NCBI GenBank assembly: GCA_039990395.1 | Contig: JBDXFZ010000008.1 | Location: 7,110 to 71,109, forward strand | Direction: 5' to 3' | From: CALINF01 sp039990395 | GTDB taxonomy: Bacteria; Pseudomonadota; Gammaproteobacteria; Pseudomonadales; Halieaceae | Length of the DNA: 64,000 nt | Translations under genes and position numbers: made by a program | The notes under the pieces: generated by a model | What the model saw: only the letters and a program-made list of their open reading frames with translations | Databases searched by the model: none | What the model was told of the DNA's origin: nothing | Shown here: piece by piece, positions 1-9,736 of the stretch | Layout: each line of letters begins with the position of its first letter | How positions within the stretch are numbered: position 1 is the first letter of the stretch

Positions 1-54
1 ATGCGCGCACAGTGTGGGGTTAGCCCCCATCAACTCATCACTCAAGAGGTTTGC

Positions 55-1836
55 ATGCGCGCTTATCTGGCGGCTCTTACAGTTCTGCTGTCAATCATAT
101 CTGCTACGGCACTCAATGCTCAGACCACACTGGGGGGCGGGTCGACCAGTCCGTTTGCGGGGGTGGTTCAGGGACCTGAGTTCCTTCCCGTTGAGCAAGC
201 CTACCGCCTGGCAGTAGAGATAGAAGACGCCACAAGCCTCCGCCTGTACTGGCAGATTGCCGATGAGTACTACCTGTACCAACATCGTCTGGGTTTCGCA
301 CTCAGTGACGATACCGGCCCAATCGCCACCACCCCTGCGCTGCCGCCGGCTATCGAGCGCACCGATGAATTCTTTGGCGACGTGCGAGTGTTCTACACTG
401 ACTTGGATGTGAGCCTTGCCGCCGAGCGCGCGGCCAGCGGCAAGGCCTCGTTAAAAGTGAGCTCGCAAGGTTGCGCCGACGCGGGGCTGTGCTATCCGCC
501 TCGCGATCAATATTTCACGCTGGATTTTGCCAATGCCACCGTCACAGAGGTTGCACCACCCGCGCGCCGCACCACTGCCGGCTCTGACTCTCGCGCAGCA
601 ACAGAAGCCTCGACCGCAAGCGTTGGTACACTTCTGTATATGATGCTGCTCGCATTCCTGGGCGGCAGCATTCTCAATCTGATGCCCTGCGTGTTTCCCA
701 TACTTTCGCTAAAAGTGCTTAGCTTTGCCCGCAGCAGTGACCACGATAGCCATCTTCATGGCTGGCTCTACAGCGCAGGCGTGGTTGCCAGTTTTGTGGC
801 AGTCGCAGCCGTTCTGATTGGCCTACAGCAAGCAGGGAATGCCATCGGCTGGGGGTTTCAGCTGCAGTCGCCCGGATTCGTGGTGGCGCTAGCGTACTTA
901 TTTATCGCCATGGGTCTGTCCCTGTCGGGTGTCATAGAGTTTGGCGGCGGATTTATGAATACCGGCAGTGGATTGGCTAATCGTGGTGGCGCTGCCGGCA
1001 GCTTTTTCACCGGCGTACTCGCTGTCGTGGTTGCCAGTCCTTGCACAGCGCCATTTATGGGCACGGCGCTGGGATTTGCGCTCACCCAACCAGCCTATGT
1101 TGCTCTAAGTATATTTGCCGCGCTGGGAGCAGGCATGGCTGCACCTTTGCTGCTACTGAGCTATAGCAAGGGCGCTCGAAGACTCATGCCCAAGCCGGGC
1201 GCGTGGATGGAGACATTAAAAGAGGTGCTGGCGTTTCCACTGTATGCCACAGCGATCTGGTTGCTCTGGGTGGCTGGGCGGCAAAGTGGCGTAGATACCA
1301 TGGCTGTGGCCTTGATCGGCGCGCTGTTTCTTGCATTGGGGTTGTGGGTTTGGGGGCAAGGTCCATGGCAACGCACGATCGCAGTTGCCTGTCTGGTTCT
1401 GGCTGCCACGCTGGGAACCTGGCGTGGCGCCGACTCCAGCGGTGCCACCAAAGAGATGATCGGCACAGTCGAATTCTCTAAGCAGCGCATCACTGAACTA
1501 CAGGCACAGGGCGTGCCTGTGTTTGTGGACGTAACGGCAGATTGGTGCATTACCTGTATTGCCAACGAGCAGGCTGTGCTGTTTACCGACGACATGAAAG
1601 CAGCATTTAGCGACTTTGGGGTCGTCTATATGATCGCTGACTGGACCAACTACGACCCTGACATTGCCGACTTCATAGAAGGCCATGGCCGCTCTGGCAT
1701 ACCTCTGTACCTGGTATATCCACCGACGGTAGGCGCAGAGCCGCTGATACTGCCACAGATTTTGACTCGATCGACTGTAGTGGAGGCACTAGAGCTAGTT
1801 TCCGAGAAGAAGCGCGATATTGCTGGCATTTACTAA
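55..1836 (+). CDS. dsbD: Thiol:disulfide interchange protein DsbD
   Basis: Moves reducing equivalents from cytoplasmic thioredoxin across the inner membrane to periplasmic DsbC/DsbG-type partners. I start at ATG 55, not at position 1, because residues 1-23 then form a clean signal peptide (MRAYLAALTVLLS...) with AGAGGT upstream. The product is 593 aa. Three modules are visible: a periplasmic alpha domain with a Cys pair (QGCADAGLCYPP, about residues 140-147), a multi-pass membrane domain of about eight helices with the paired Cys motifs LMPCVFP and ASPCTAPF, and a C-terminal thioredoxin domain with WCITC near residue 495. Length and domain order fit the family. The next gene, aroQ, starts 214 nt downstream. 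Confidence 0.95.
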   Translation: MRAYLAALTVLLSIISATALNAQTTLGGGSTSPFAGVVQGPEFLPVEQAYRLAVEIEDATSLRLYWQIADEYYLYQHRLGFALSDDTGPIATTPALPPAIERTDEFFGDVRVFYTDLDVSLAAERAASGKASLKVSSQGCADAGLCYPPRDQYFTLDFANATVTEVAPPARRTTAGSDSRAATEASTASVGTLLYMMLLAFLGGSILNLMPCVFPILSLKVLSFARSSDHDSHLHGWLYSAGVVASFVAVAAVLIGLQQAGNAIGWGFQLQSPGFVVALAYLFIAMGLSLSGVIEFGGGFMNTGSGLANRGGAAGSFFTGVLAVVVASPCTAPFMGTALGFALTQPAYVALSIFAALGAGMAAPLLLLSYSKGARRLMPKPGAWMETLKEVLAFPLYATAIWLLWVAGRQSGVDTMAVALIGALFLALGLWVWGQGPWQRTIAVACLVLAATLGTWRGADSSGATKEMIGTVEFSKQRITELQAQGVPVFVDVTADWCITCIANEQAVLFTDDMKAAFSDFGVVYMIADWTNYDPDIADFIEGHGRSGIPLYLVYPPTVGAEPLILPQILTRSTVVEALELVSEKKRDIAGIY

Positions 1837-1906
1837 CGCTTTACGCCCACGTTCGCCGATGAAAATAATTTTACCTCTCTCTCCCTAACTTTGCGTGCTG
1901 AAACTC

Positions 1907-1926
1907 GGCTGGAGCCTAAACCAGCC
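1907..1926. terminator. Stem-loop between dsbD and aroQ, possible terminator
   Basis: A perfect 6-bp inverted repeat (GGCTGG / CCAGCC) with an 8-nt loop lies 70 nt after the dsbD stop. A second small stem (TTTGGC / GCCAAA, 1939-1961) follows. Neither has a T-tract, so intrinsic termination is uncertain. Nothing else was recognised in the 214-nt gap. Confidence 0.25.
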
Positions 1927-2050
1927 AAACTTCGCTAATTTGGCAGTTAATTGCAGCCAAAATCCCAAAAAGTACCATACGACATGGACAAACTGCAGTT
2001 TGTGATCCACACTCCAGTTTTTAACGTGATGGCACCGGAGCAGTTTCGCT

Positions 2051-2494
2051 ATGGCGACAATCCTGGTAATGCATGGCCCCAATCTGAATCTTCTGGGTGA
2101 GCGCGAGCCCGAGATTTACGGTCATCAGACACTAGGTGACATCAACCTGAAGCTGGAACAACACGCCCGCGACCGGGGTCACCACCTGCTCTATATGCAA
2201 AGCAATGCCGAATACGAGCTCATCGAGCGAGTGCAGGATGCTCGCCATGAAGGCGTGAATTTTATTCTGATCAACCCAGCGGCACTAACGCACACCAGTA
2301 TTGCGCTGCGTGACGCGTTTGCTGCGGTCGAGATTCCCTTCATCGAAATTCATCTGTCGAACGTGCATGCCCGAGAGGAATTTCGTCGCCATTCCTACTT
2401 ATCAGATCTCGCTGTCGGCGTGATCTGTGGGCTGGGCGCGCAGGGCTACGAACTGGGACTGCAAGCGGCAATCAGCGCAGTCGAGGCCGAGTAG
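2051..2494 (+). CDS. aroQ: Type II 3-dehydroquinate dehydratase
   Basis: Dehydrates 3-dehydroquinate to 3-dehydroshikimate, the third step of the shikimate pathway. The 147-aa length is typical of the small dodecameric type II enzyme. Motifs run in the family order: HGPNLNLLG near the N terminus, a Tyr in the lid region (EPEIYG), NPAALTHTSIALRDA around residue 80, EIHLSN with the catalytic-site His, and HSYLS. It lies directly upstream of accB-accC, an arrangement common in gammaproteobacteria that suggests one transcript. The end product chorismate also feeds the trpEGDC genes encoded later in the window. Confidence 0.96.
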   Translation: MATILVMHGPNLNLLGEREPEIYGHQTLGDINLKLEQHARDRGHHLLYMQSNAEYELIERVQDARHEGVNFILINPAALTHTSIALRDAFAAVEIPFIEIHLSNVHAREEFRRHSYLSDLAVGVICGLGAQGYELGLQAAISAVEAE

Positions 2495-2536
2495 GCCAAA
2501 ACCAATAAATAATAACCACACAAAAGAGAACGCATT

Positions 2537-3013
2537 ATGGACATTCGAAAAGTCAAAAAGCTGATAGAGCTATTGGAAGAGTCCAATATAGATGAGATAG
2601 AAATCAAGGAGGGCGAGGAATCGGTGCGCATTAGCCGCAACAGTGCCCAGCCCATGATGGCGATGCCACAGGGTTATATGCAACCCCCAATGCAAATGCC
2701 TGCTCCGGCAGCAGCACCTGCAGCGGCATCAGCGCCCGCGCCAGCAGCCGAAGCTCCTGCTGCAGCACCGGCCACCAGTGGCCACGCAGTCTTGTCACCC
2801 ATGGTTGGCACGTTCTACCGCTCGCCCTCGCCCACCAGCGCATCCTTCATTGAAGTGGGTCAGACCGTCAAAGTTGGGGACGTTCTGTGCATCGTAGAAG
2901 CCATGAAGATGATGAACCAGATCGAGGCCGACAAATCCGGCGTCGTGGAATCCATTCTCGTTGAGAATGGCGAACCGGTTGAATTCGACCAACCCCTGGT
3001 CACCATCGTCTAG
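2537..3013 (+). CDS. accB: Biotin carboxyl carrier protein of acetyl-CoA carboxylase
   Basis: Carries the biotin that shuttles carboxyl groups in malonyl-CoA synthesis, the committed step of fatty acid synthesis. The 158-aa protein has an acidic N-terminal helix region, a flexible Ala/Pro-rich linker (about residues 40-85, with Met/Gln repeats at its start) and a C-terminal biotinyl domain with the target lysine in EAMKMMNQI near residue 122. AGAGAACG precedes the ATG. accC follows after 35 nt, the usual accBC operon. Confidence 0.96.
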   Translation: MDIRKVKKLIELLEESNIDEIEIKEGEESVRISRNSAQPMMAMPQGYMQPPMQMPAPAAAPAAASAPAPAAEAPAAAPATSGHAVLSPMVGTFYRSPSPTSASFIEVGQTVKVGDVLCIVEAMKMMNQIEADKSGVVESILVENGEPVEFDQPLVTIV

Positions 3014-3048
3014 CCCCGGGCTTACCCGCCCAAGCAGAGGAAAAAATC

Positions 3049-4398
3049 ATGGCGAAGCTTGAAAAAGTGCTGATTGCCAACCGTGGCGAAATTGCGCTGC
3101 GCATACTCAGGGCCTGCAAAGAGCTCGACATTCAAACCGTAGCGGTTCATTCCACGGCAGACAGCGAGTTAAAGCATGTGCGTCTGGCGGATGAATCCGT
3201 TTGTATTGGCCCGCCCTCATCCACCGAGAGCTACCTGAACGTGCCGGCAATCATCAGCGCAGCTGAAGTGACCAACGCATCAGCGATTCACCCGGGATAC
3301 GGCTTCCTGGCCGAAAATGCAGACTTTGCCGATCAGGTAGAAAAGAGCGGCTTTACATTCATTGGGCCAACCGCCGACACCATTCGAGTGATGGGAGACA
3401 AAGTGTCCGCGATTCAGGCCATGAAAAAGGCCGGCGTTCCCACCGTGCCGGGCTCCGACGGCCCACTCGATGATGACAACGAGCGAACGGCCGAAATAGC
3501 GCGGGGCATTGGCTATCCAGTGATCGTGAAAGCTGCTGCTGGCGGTGGTGGTCGCGGAATGCGCGTGGTGCACAACGAAGCAGCACTTATCAACTCAGTG
3601 CAGGTAACCCAGTCTGAGGCCGCGGCCGCATTCGGCTCCGACGTAGTCTACCTGGAAAAATTCCTGCAAAAGCCCCGGCACGTAGAAATACAGGTTATCG
3701 CCGACGGCCAGGGCAATGCAGTGCACCTGGGTGATCGCGATTGCTCACTGCAGCGACGTCACCAGAAAGTACTGGAAGAAGCGCCTGCGCCAGATATCGA
3801 TGACCATCTGCGCATGCAAGTAGCAGAAGCGTGCGTAGCGGCCTGCATAGAAATCGGCTATCGGGGTGCTGGCACCTTTGAGTTTCTCTATGAAGACGGC
3901 GGCTTTTACTTTATTGAGATGAACACTCGCGTTCAGGTGGAACATCCCGTCACTGAGATGATCAGTGGCATTGATATCGTGAAAGAGCAGCTCAATATTG
4001 CTGCCGGTGAGCCTCTGTCGTTTACCCAGGAGCAGGTTAAGTTTCACGGCCACTCCTTTGAGTGCCGCATCAACGCAGAGGATCCAAAAACCTTCCTTCC
4101 CTCACCCGGAAAAGTGAACACGTTCCACGCACCCGGCGGGCTGGGCGTACGCGTTGATTCACATCTTTACGATGGCTACACCGTACCGCCGTTCTACGAC
4201 TCACTCATTGCCAAAATTATCAGCTTTGGGGAGACTCGCCCAATCGCTTTGGCGCGGATGCGTCAGGCACTGGACGAACTGGTTGTTGAGGGCATTCGCA
4301 CCAACACACCGCTGCACAGAGACCTGGTAAGGGATGAGGCCTTTAAGGCTGGTGGCGTAAGTATTCACTATCTCGAAAGCAAGCTTGAAGAAAGGTAG
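3049..4398 (+). CDS. accC: Biotin carboxylase subunit of acetyl-CoA carboxylase
   Basis: ATP-dependent carboxylation of the biotin on AccB, using bicarbonate. At 449 aa it matches the stand-alone enzyme. The N-terminal biotin-carboxylase domain begins KVLIANRGEIALRI. The ATP-grasp region has a glycine-rich loop (KAAAGGGGRGMRV, about residues 158-170) and FIEMNTRVQVEHPVTE, which carries the catalytic Glu/Arg residues. AGAGGAAAAAA before the ATG is a good ribosome site. It is the second gene of accBC, with prmA following after 15 nt. Confidence 0.97.
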   Translation: MAKLEKVLIANRGEIALRILRACKELDIQTVAVHSTADSELKHVRLADESVCIGPPSSTESYLNVPAIISAAEVTNASAIHPGYGFLAENADFADQVEKSGFTFIGPTADTIRVMGDKVSAIQAMKKAGVPTVPGSDGPLDDDNERTAEIARGIGYPVIVKAAAGGGGRGMRVVHNEAALINSVQVTQSEAAAAFGSDVVYLEKFLQKPRHVEIQVIADGQGNAVHLGDRDCSLQRRHQKVLEEAPAPDIDDHLRMQVAEACVAACIEIGYRGAGTFEFLYEDGGFYFIEMNTRVQVEHPVTEMISGIDIVKEQLNIAAGEPLSFTQEQVKFHGHSFECRINAEDPKTFLPSPGKVNTFHAPGGLGVRVDSHLYDGYTVPPFYDSLIAKIISFGETRPIALARMRQALDELVVEGIRTNTPLHRDLVRDEAFKAGGVSIHYLESKLEER

Positions 4399-4413
4399 TC
4401 GGGCAGTTAGTAC

Positions 4414-5301
4414 ATGAACTGGCTACAACTTCGACTGGACGCAAGGCCGGATACGGTAGAGGCATTGGAAGACGCGATGCTGGCCTCTGGCGCCGTGGCC
4501 GTTACCATGGAAGACAACGCTGACGAGCCCGTGCTGGAGCCCGGCGTAGGCGAAACACCGTTGTGGCAGCACATTCGGGTAACAGCGTTGTATCCAGCCG
4601 ACACCGATATGAATGTGGTACTAACCCACTTTGACGCAGCTCAGCTTGAGAGCTGCGAGCAACGTATCGAAATATTGGAAGATAAAGACTGGGAGCGGGA
4701 GTGGATGAGCCACTACCAGCCCATGCAATTTGGGGAGCGTTTCTGGGTTTGCCCCAGCTGGATCGATCCCCCCGATCCCGACGCCATTAACCTTCTGCTG
4801 GACCCGGGACTCGCCTTCGGAACCGGCACCCACCCTACTACCGCCCTGTGCCTCACTGCTATGGCTGCACTGCCACTGAACGATACCTGCATTGTCGATT
4901 ACGGCTGTGGTTCGGGCATTCTGGCAGTTGCCGCCTTAAAACTCGGCGCTAGGGAGGTGCTTGGCGTGGACAATGACCCGCAAGCATTGGTCGCCAGCGA
5001 AGACAATGCGCAGCGCAACGAGGTTACCAATCTCAATGTTGCCTTGCCCGGTGCCTATGATGCCACTGCCTGGCAGGCCAAAGCAGATCTGGTGGTTGCC
5101 AATATTCTCGCAGGACCATTACTGGAACTCTCCCCCACGTTGTTGGATTTATTGAAACCGGGAGGCCTGTTAATGGTGTCCGGGTTACTGGCCACGCAGG
5201 CAGACACGTTGATTGCGCACTATGCCAAACACCTACCGCTCGAGGTTGTGGGTGAGACCGATGGCTGGATTTGCCTGATGGGCAAGCTACAGTCCGACTA
5301 G
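4414..5301 (+). CDS. prmA: Ribosomal protein L11 methyltransferase
   Basis: Trimethylates ribosomal protein L11 using SAM. The 295-aa protein has an N-terminal L11-recognition domain and a C-terminal class I methyltransferase fold. Motif I is DYGCGSGILAVAALKLGA near residue 165, GTGTHPTT precedes it, and NILAGPL is the NP(P/L)Y-position motif of this family. The start ATG lies 15 nt after accC, consistent with transcription from the accBC promoter, as in related bacteria. Confidence 0.95.
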   Translation: MNWLQLRLDARPDTVEALEDAMLASGAVAVTMEDNADEPVLEPGVGETPLWQHIRVTALYPADTDMNVVLTHFDAAQLESCEQRIEILEDKDWEREWMSHYQPMQFGERFWVCPSWIDPPDPDAINLLLDPGLAFGTGTHPTTALCLTAMAALPLNDTCIVDYGCGSGILAVAALKLGAREVLGVDNDPQALVASEDNAQRNEVTNLNVALPGAYDATAWQAKADLVVANILAGPLLELSPTLLDLLKPGGLLMVSGLLATQADTLIAHYAKHLPLEVVGETDGWICLMGKLQSD

Positions 5302-5471
5302 AACTCAGTTGAGCAACCTACAGTTGCCGCTGATCTGAGTGCGGGTGGCGCAACGCAAGTGCTGATGCCTCTATAAATTGACGGTTTTTTGTGCAATTTC
5401 TCTTTTGCTATGACAGACCCTCAAGTATCATACCGCCTCTTTTTTAGAACGATTCTTTAAGCCCTGACTCC

Positions 5472-6458
5472 ATGATTCAGATAGGCCCTTATTCGTTGCC
5501 CAATCGTGTTGCACTGGCCCCTATGGCCGGCGTGACCGATCTGCCATTTCGCGCCTTGTGTGCGAAGTTGGGCGCTGGCCTCGTCGTATCTGAAATGATT
5601 ACCTCCGACCCGAGCCTGCGCACCTCACGCAAGACCCAACTGCGCAGCCGCCACGACAACGAAGCCACACCACGCTCTGTGCAGATCGCCGGTAGCGACC
5701 CTATTCGTATGGCAGAAGCAGCCCGCTACAACGTAGATCAGGGTGCGCAGATTATCGATATCAACATGGGCTGCCCCGCCAAGAAGGTGTGTCGCAAGGC
5801 CGCTGGTTCTGCACTGCTGGCCGATGAAGCATTGGTAGGAGAGATTCTCACTGCCGTCGTCGAGGCTGTAACGGTGCCGGTAACGCTAAAAATACGGACT
5901 GGCAGTGCTCCCCAGGCTCGCAATGGGGTTGCGATTGCACAACTGGCCCAGCACTGTGGCATAGCGGCGCTGGCCGTGCACGGCCGCACCCGCGCCTGTG
6001 CCTTCAAGGGTGAGGTGGAATACGACACATTACGCGCCATCGTGAACGCTATTGATATCCCCGTATTCGCCAATGGCGATATCGACAGCGCCGAAAAAGC
6101 AGCCGCCGTGCTTAACTACACGGGCGCGGCCGGCGTGATGATCGGTAGAGCGGCGCAAGGCCAGCCTTGGCTGTGCGGGCAGATCGCCCAGTATCTGGAT
6201 ACCGGCATCAAACCCGAGGCGCCGGCATTAGCAACACAGTTCACGTTGTTGGAGCAGCATATTCGCGATCTGCACGCGTTTTACGGTGAGTTCATGGGCG
6301 TTCGAATTGCCCGCAAACATATGGGCTGGTACTTACAGCACCAAACTCGTGATAAAGAATTTCGTCGTCAGTTCAACAGCCTGGGTACTCCAGCTGAGCA
6401 ACTACGGCTAATAAACACCATCTTCCACACATTGAGTAACAAGGAACTAGCAGCATGA
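5472..6458 (+). CDS. dusB: tRNA-dihydrouridine synthase DusB
   Basis: FMN- and NADPH-dependent reduction of uridine to dihydrouridine in tRNA. The 328-aa protein has the TIM-barrel start ALAPMAGVTDLPFR, the active-site Cys region NMGCPAKKVCRKAAGSALL near residue 100, and the FMN-phosphate motif VFANGDI followed by GVMIGRAAQG. The stop overlaps the fis start by 4 nt (ATGA), giving the widely conserved dusB-fis operon, in which fis is controlled from the promoter upstream of dusB. A 170-nt gap separates it from prmA and probably holds that promoter, but I could not fix one. Confidence 0.95.
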   Translation: MIQIGPYSLPNRVALAPMAGVTDLPFRALCAKLGAGLVVSEMITSDPSLRTSRKTQLRSRHDNEATPRSVQIAGSDPIRMAEAARYNVDQGAQIIDINMGCPAKKVCRKAAGSALLADEALVGEILTAVVEAVTVPVTLKIRTGSAPQARNGVAIAQLAQHCGIAALAVHGRTRACAFKGEVEYDTLRAIVNAIDIPVFANGDIDSAEKAAAVLNYTGAAGVMIGRAAQGQPWLCGQIAQYLDTGIKPEAPALATQFTLLEQHIRDLHAFYGEFMGVRIARKHMGWYLQHQTRDKEFRRQFNSLGTPAEQLRLINTIFHTLSNKELAA

Positions 6459-6796
6459 CCAACAGGGCTGAAACCCTCTTAAACCACTCCCAGGCCAGTA
6501 ACGACGAACACGCAGTGAGTGGCGACTTCACACCTGAATCCGCGCCAAATGGCTACCTGCGTGATGCCGTGACAACGTCTGTGCGCTCTTACCTGGAACA
6601 GCTCGACGGGCAAATGACCACCGATTTCTATTCACTGCTGCTGGCCGAAGTAGAAGCACCCATGCTCAAAGAGATCATGAAGTACACGCGCAACAATCAG
6701 ACCAAGGCCTCTATCATGCTGGGGCTGAACCGAGGCACGTTACGCAAAAAACTCAAGCAGTACGGGCTTATTGCCCCCGAACAGACACAGGATTAG
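6455..6796 (+). CDS. fis: DNA-binding protein Fis
   Basis: Small nucleoid-associated protein that bends DNA and regulates rRNA/tRNA promoters and site-specific recombination. At 113 aa it is slightly longer than the 98-aa Escherichia protein because of a polar N-terminal extension. The C-terminal half carries the diagnostic core from LLAEVEAPMLKEIM through the helix-turn-helix NNQTKASIMLGLNRGTLRKK. It overlaps dusB by 4 nt and is followed after 9 nt by purH. Confidence 0.96.
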   Translation: MTNRAETLLNHSQASNDEHAVSGDFTPESAPNGYLRDAVTTSVRSYLEQLDGQMTTDFYSLLLAEVEAPMLKEIMKYTRNNQTKASIMLGLNRGTLRKKLKQYGLIAPEQTQD

Positions 6797-6805
6797 GGCG
6801 CGACA

Positions 6806-8389
6806 ATGAGCGATGAATCACTGGTAACTATCCGCCGCGCTCTAATCAGCGTGTCGGACAAATCTGGCATTGTCGATTTTGCCACTGGACTAAGGGAGCA
6901 CGGTGTAGAGCTGCTCTCGACGGGCGGCACCTACAAACTTCTCAAAGATAGCGGACTGGAGGTGACTGAGGTCTCCCAGTACACCGGCTTTCCTGAAATG
7001 ATGGACGGGCGGGTCAAAACACTGCACCCCAAAGTGCATGGCGGCATTCTCGCGCGGCGCGGCCAGGACGATGCGGTGATGGCCGAACACGGCATTGAAG
7101 CCATCGACATGGTCGTGGTCAATCTGTACCCATTTGAGGCCACGGTTGCGCGTCCGGACTGCTCGCTTGCAGACGCCATTGAGAATATCGATATTGGCGG
7201 TCCCACAATGGTTCGCGCCGCCGCCAAGAATCATCAGTACGTTAATATCGTGGTGAATGCCACGGACTACAATGACATCCTTGCTGAAATGGCTGGCAAC
7301 GGCGGTGCTACGGGCATAGACACCCGCTTTAATCTGGCGATCAAGGCCTACGAGCACACAGCGGCCTACGACGGCGCCATCGCCAATCACTTTGGTCGCT
7401 TGGTACCCGGTGGCTCAACTGAGTTTCCGCGCACATTCAATACACAGTTCCACAAAGTGCAGGACATGCGTTACGGCGAAAACCCGCACCAACAGGCGGC
7501 TTTTTACGTTGAAAGCAACCCCGGCGAGGTTGGCATCTCTACTGCCAGCCAGTTACAGGGCAAGGAATTGTCCTACAACAATGTCGCCGACACCGATGCG
7601 GCCTTGGAGTGCGTCAAGAATTTCCAACAACCGGCCTGCGTGATCGTTAAGCACGCCAACCCATGCGGTGTGGCAGTTGCCGACACAATCGGCAATGCCT
7701 ATGACCTGGCCTTTGCAACCGATCCAGAATCTGCATTCGGCGGCATCATCGCCTTCAACCGCGAGCTCGATGCAGCCACTGCCGCAGCTATTGTTGAACG
7801 GCAGTTTGTCGAAGTCATTATTGCGCCGTCCGTGAGCGACGCAGCCATTGCCGTAGTTGCTGAGAAAAAGAACGTACGCCTGCTGGCGTGCGGTGAGTGG
7901 GGTGCGCCTGGACAAGCCAGCACAGCGCTGGATTACAAACGCGTGAACGGCGGCTTGCTCGTACAGGATCGCGATCTGGGTATGGTTACGCAAGATGAGC
8001 TCAAGGTAGTCAGCAAACTGCAACCGTCTGAGCAGCAATGGCAAGACCTACTATTTGCCTGGAAAGTCGCCAAATTCGTAAAATCCAATGCCATCGTTTA
8101 CGCCAGCAACGGCCAGACAGTGGGTGTGGGCGCAGGTCAGATGAGCCGTATTAACTCTGCGCGCATCGCCGCGATAAAGGCAGAACATGCAGGCCTGCAG
8201 GTTAAGGGTTCGGTAATGGCCTCTGACGCTTTCTTCCCGTTCCGGGATGGCATCGATAGTGCAGGCCAATCAGGCATAGCCGCCGTCATTCAGCCTGGCG
8301 GATCGATCCGCGATGAAGAAGTGATAGCTGCAGCCGATGAGCACGGCATGGCCATGGTGTTTACCGGCATGCGGCACTTCCGCCACTAG
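6806..8389 (+). CDS. purH: Bifunctional AICAR formyltransferase / IMP cyclohydrolase
   Basis: Catalyses the last two steps of de novo IMP synthesis. The 527-aa protein has an N-terminal MGS-like cyclohydrolase domain (RALISVSDKSGIVDFA, then LLSTGGTYKLL) and a C-terminal AICAR transformylase domain with VKHANPCGVA and a terminal segment ending FTGMRHFRH, the typical PurH ending. It starts 9 nt after fis, and purD follows after 20 nt, so purine synthesis genes are joined to dusB-fis as in Pseudomonas. Confidence 0.97.
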   Translation: MSDESLVTIRRALISVSDKSGIVDFATGLREHGVELLSTGGTYKLLKDSGLEVTEVSQYTGFPEMMDGRVKTLHPKVHGGILARRGQDDAVMAEHGIEAIDMVVVNLYPFEATVARPDCSLADAIENIDIGGPTMVRAAAKNHQYVNIVVNATDYNDILAEMAGNGGATGIDTRFNLAIKAYEHTAAYDGAIANHFGRLVPGGSTEFPRTFNTQFHKVQDMRYGENPHQQAAFYVESNPGEVGISTASQLQGKELSYNNVADTDAALECVKNFQQPACVIVKHANPCGVAVADTIGNAYDLAFATDPESAFGGIIAFNRELDAATAAAIVERQFVEVIIAPSVSDAAIAVVAEKKNVRLLACGEWGAPGQASTALDYKRVNGGLLVQDRDLGMVTQDELKVVSKLQPSEQQWQDLLFAWKVAKFVKSNAIVYASNGQTVGVGAGQMSRINSARIAAIKAEHAGLQVKGSVMASDAFFPFRDGIDSAGQSGIAAVIQPGGSIRDEEVIAAADEHGMAMVFTGMRHFRH

Positions 8390-8409
8390 AATCCGAACAG
8401 GAGAGCGCA

Positions 8410-9702
8410 GTGAACGTATTGGTTATCGGCAGTGGTGGACGCGAACATGCGTTGGCGTGGAAAGCGGCGCAATCAACGCAAATAGATACTGTATTCGTTG
8501 CACCCGGCAACGCCGGTACGGCCACAGAAGCTGGCATTGAAAATGTGGCGCTTGATGCTATGGACTTTGAGGGTCTGGCTGACTTTGCAAGGCAGAACAA
8601 TGTAGCCCTGACTATCGTTGGCCCGGAGGCTCCACTGGTTGATGGTATTGTCGATTATTTTCAATCACTCGACCTGCCGTGCTTTGGCCCGTCTCGTGGC
8701 GCGGCGCAACTGGAAGGCTCCAAAGCCTTTACCAAGGATTTTTTGGCAAGACACCAGATTCCCACCGGCACGTACGGCAACTTTACCGATGTTGATAAAG
8801 CTCTGGCCTATGTGCGCAGTGAAGGTGCGCCAATAGTTATAAAGGCCGACGGCCTTGCGGCAGGCAAAGGTGTGATCGTCGCCGAAACCCTAGAACAGGC
8901 CGAAGCAGCCGTAATCGATATGCTGTCTGGTAATGCGTTTGGTGAGGCAGGCTGCCGTGTGGTGATCGAAGAGTTTCTTGAGGGAGAAGAAGCCAGCTTT
9001 ATCGTCATGGTAGATGGCGAGCACGTGCTACCGATGGCCACCAGCCAGGATCATAAGCGCATAGGCGAAGGTGATACTGGCGTTAATACGGGCGGTATGG
9101 GTGCTTATTCACCCGCGCCTGTAGTCGACGCACAGGTATTCGAGCGAGCCATGAATGAAGTCATCATGCCAACTGTCAGAGGCATGGCGGCAGAGGGAAA
9201 CGCCTACACCGGCTTTCTGTACGCGGGCCTGATGATAAGCCCCGAGGGTGAACCTAAAGTAATTGAATACAACTGCCGGTTTGGTGATCCCGAGACACAG
9301 CCCATCATGATGCGTCTGCAGTCTGATCTGGTTGCACTGTGCCTCAGTGCGCTTGCCGGCACACTTGATAGTGTCGAGGCCCAATGGGATTCTCGCTGCG
9401 CAATGGGAGTTGTTCTTGCCGCCGGCGGCTATCCGGGTAGTTACGCCAAAGGCATTCCTATTCACGGGCTGAACGCCCCACAACCTGATCACATCAAGAT
9501 CTTCCACGCTGGCACGACACTGGCAGACGAGCACATCGTGACAAGCGGTGGACGCGTTCTCTGCGTAACCGCTCTGGGCAACACTATCGTTGATGCGCAA
9601 GCTGCTTGCTACGCCGGCGCCGATGCCATTAGCTGGGACGGCATGGTGATGCGCCGCGATATTGGATGGCGCGCCATAGCGCGCTATAGTCAGGACTCCT
9701 GA
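8410..9702 (+). CDS. purD: Phosphoribosylamine-glycine ligase
   Basis: ATP-grasp enzyme joining glycine to phosphoribosylamine in purine synthesis. It starts with GTG, preceded by CAGGAGAG; the N terminus NVLVIGSGGREHALAWK is diagnostic. Other motifs are KADGLAAGKGVIVA (ATP loop, about residue 145), NTGGMGAYSPAP and EYNCRFGDPETQ (metal/ATP site). The 430-aa length is normal. It is the last gene of the dusB-fis-purHD run; coq7 begins 34 nt later. Confidence 0.97.
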   Translation: MNVLVIGSGGREHALAWKAAQSTQIDTVFVAPGNAGTATEAGIENVALDAMDFEGLADFARQNNVALTIVGPEAPLVDGIVDYFQSLDLPCFGPSRGAAQLEGSKAFTKDFLARHQIPTGTYGNFTDVDKALAYVRSEGAPIVIKADGLAAGKGVIVAETLEQAEAAVIDMLSGNAFGEAGCRVVIEEFLEGEEASFIVMVDGEHVLPMATSQDHKRIGEGDTGVNTGGMGAYSPAPVVDAQVFERAMNEVIMPTVRGMAAEGNAYTGFLYAGLMISPEGEPKVIEYNCRFGDPETQPIMMRLQSDLVALCLSALAGTLDSVEAQWDSRCAMGVVLAAGGYPGSYAKGIPIHGLNAPQPDHIKIFHAGTTLADEHIVTSGGRVLCVTALGNTIVDAQAACYAGADAISWDGMVMRRDIGWRAIARYSQDS

Positions 9703-9736
9703 CCTACCTCGCGTTCGACCTGCACAGGAGCAACTG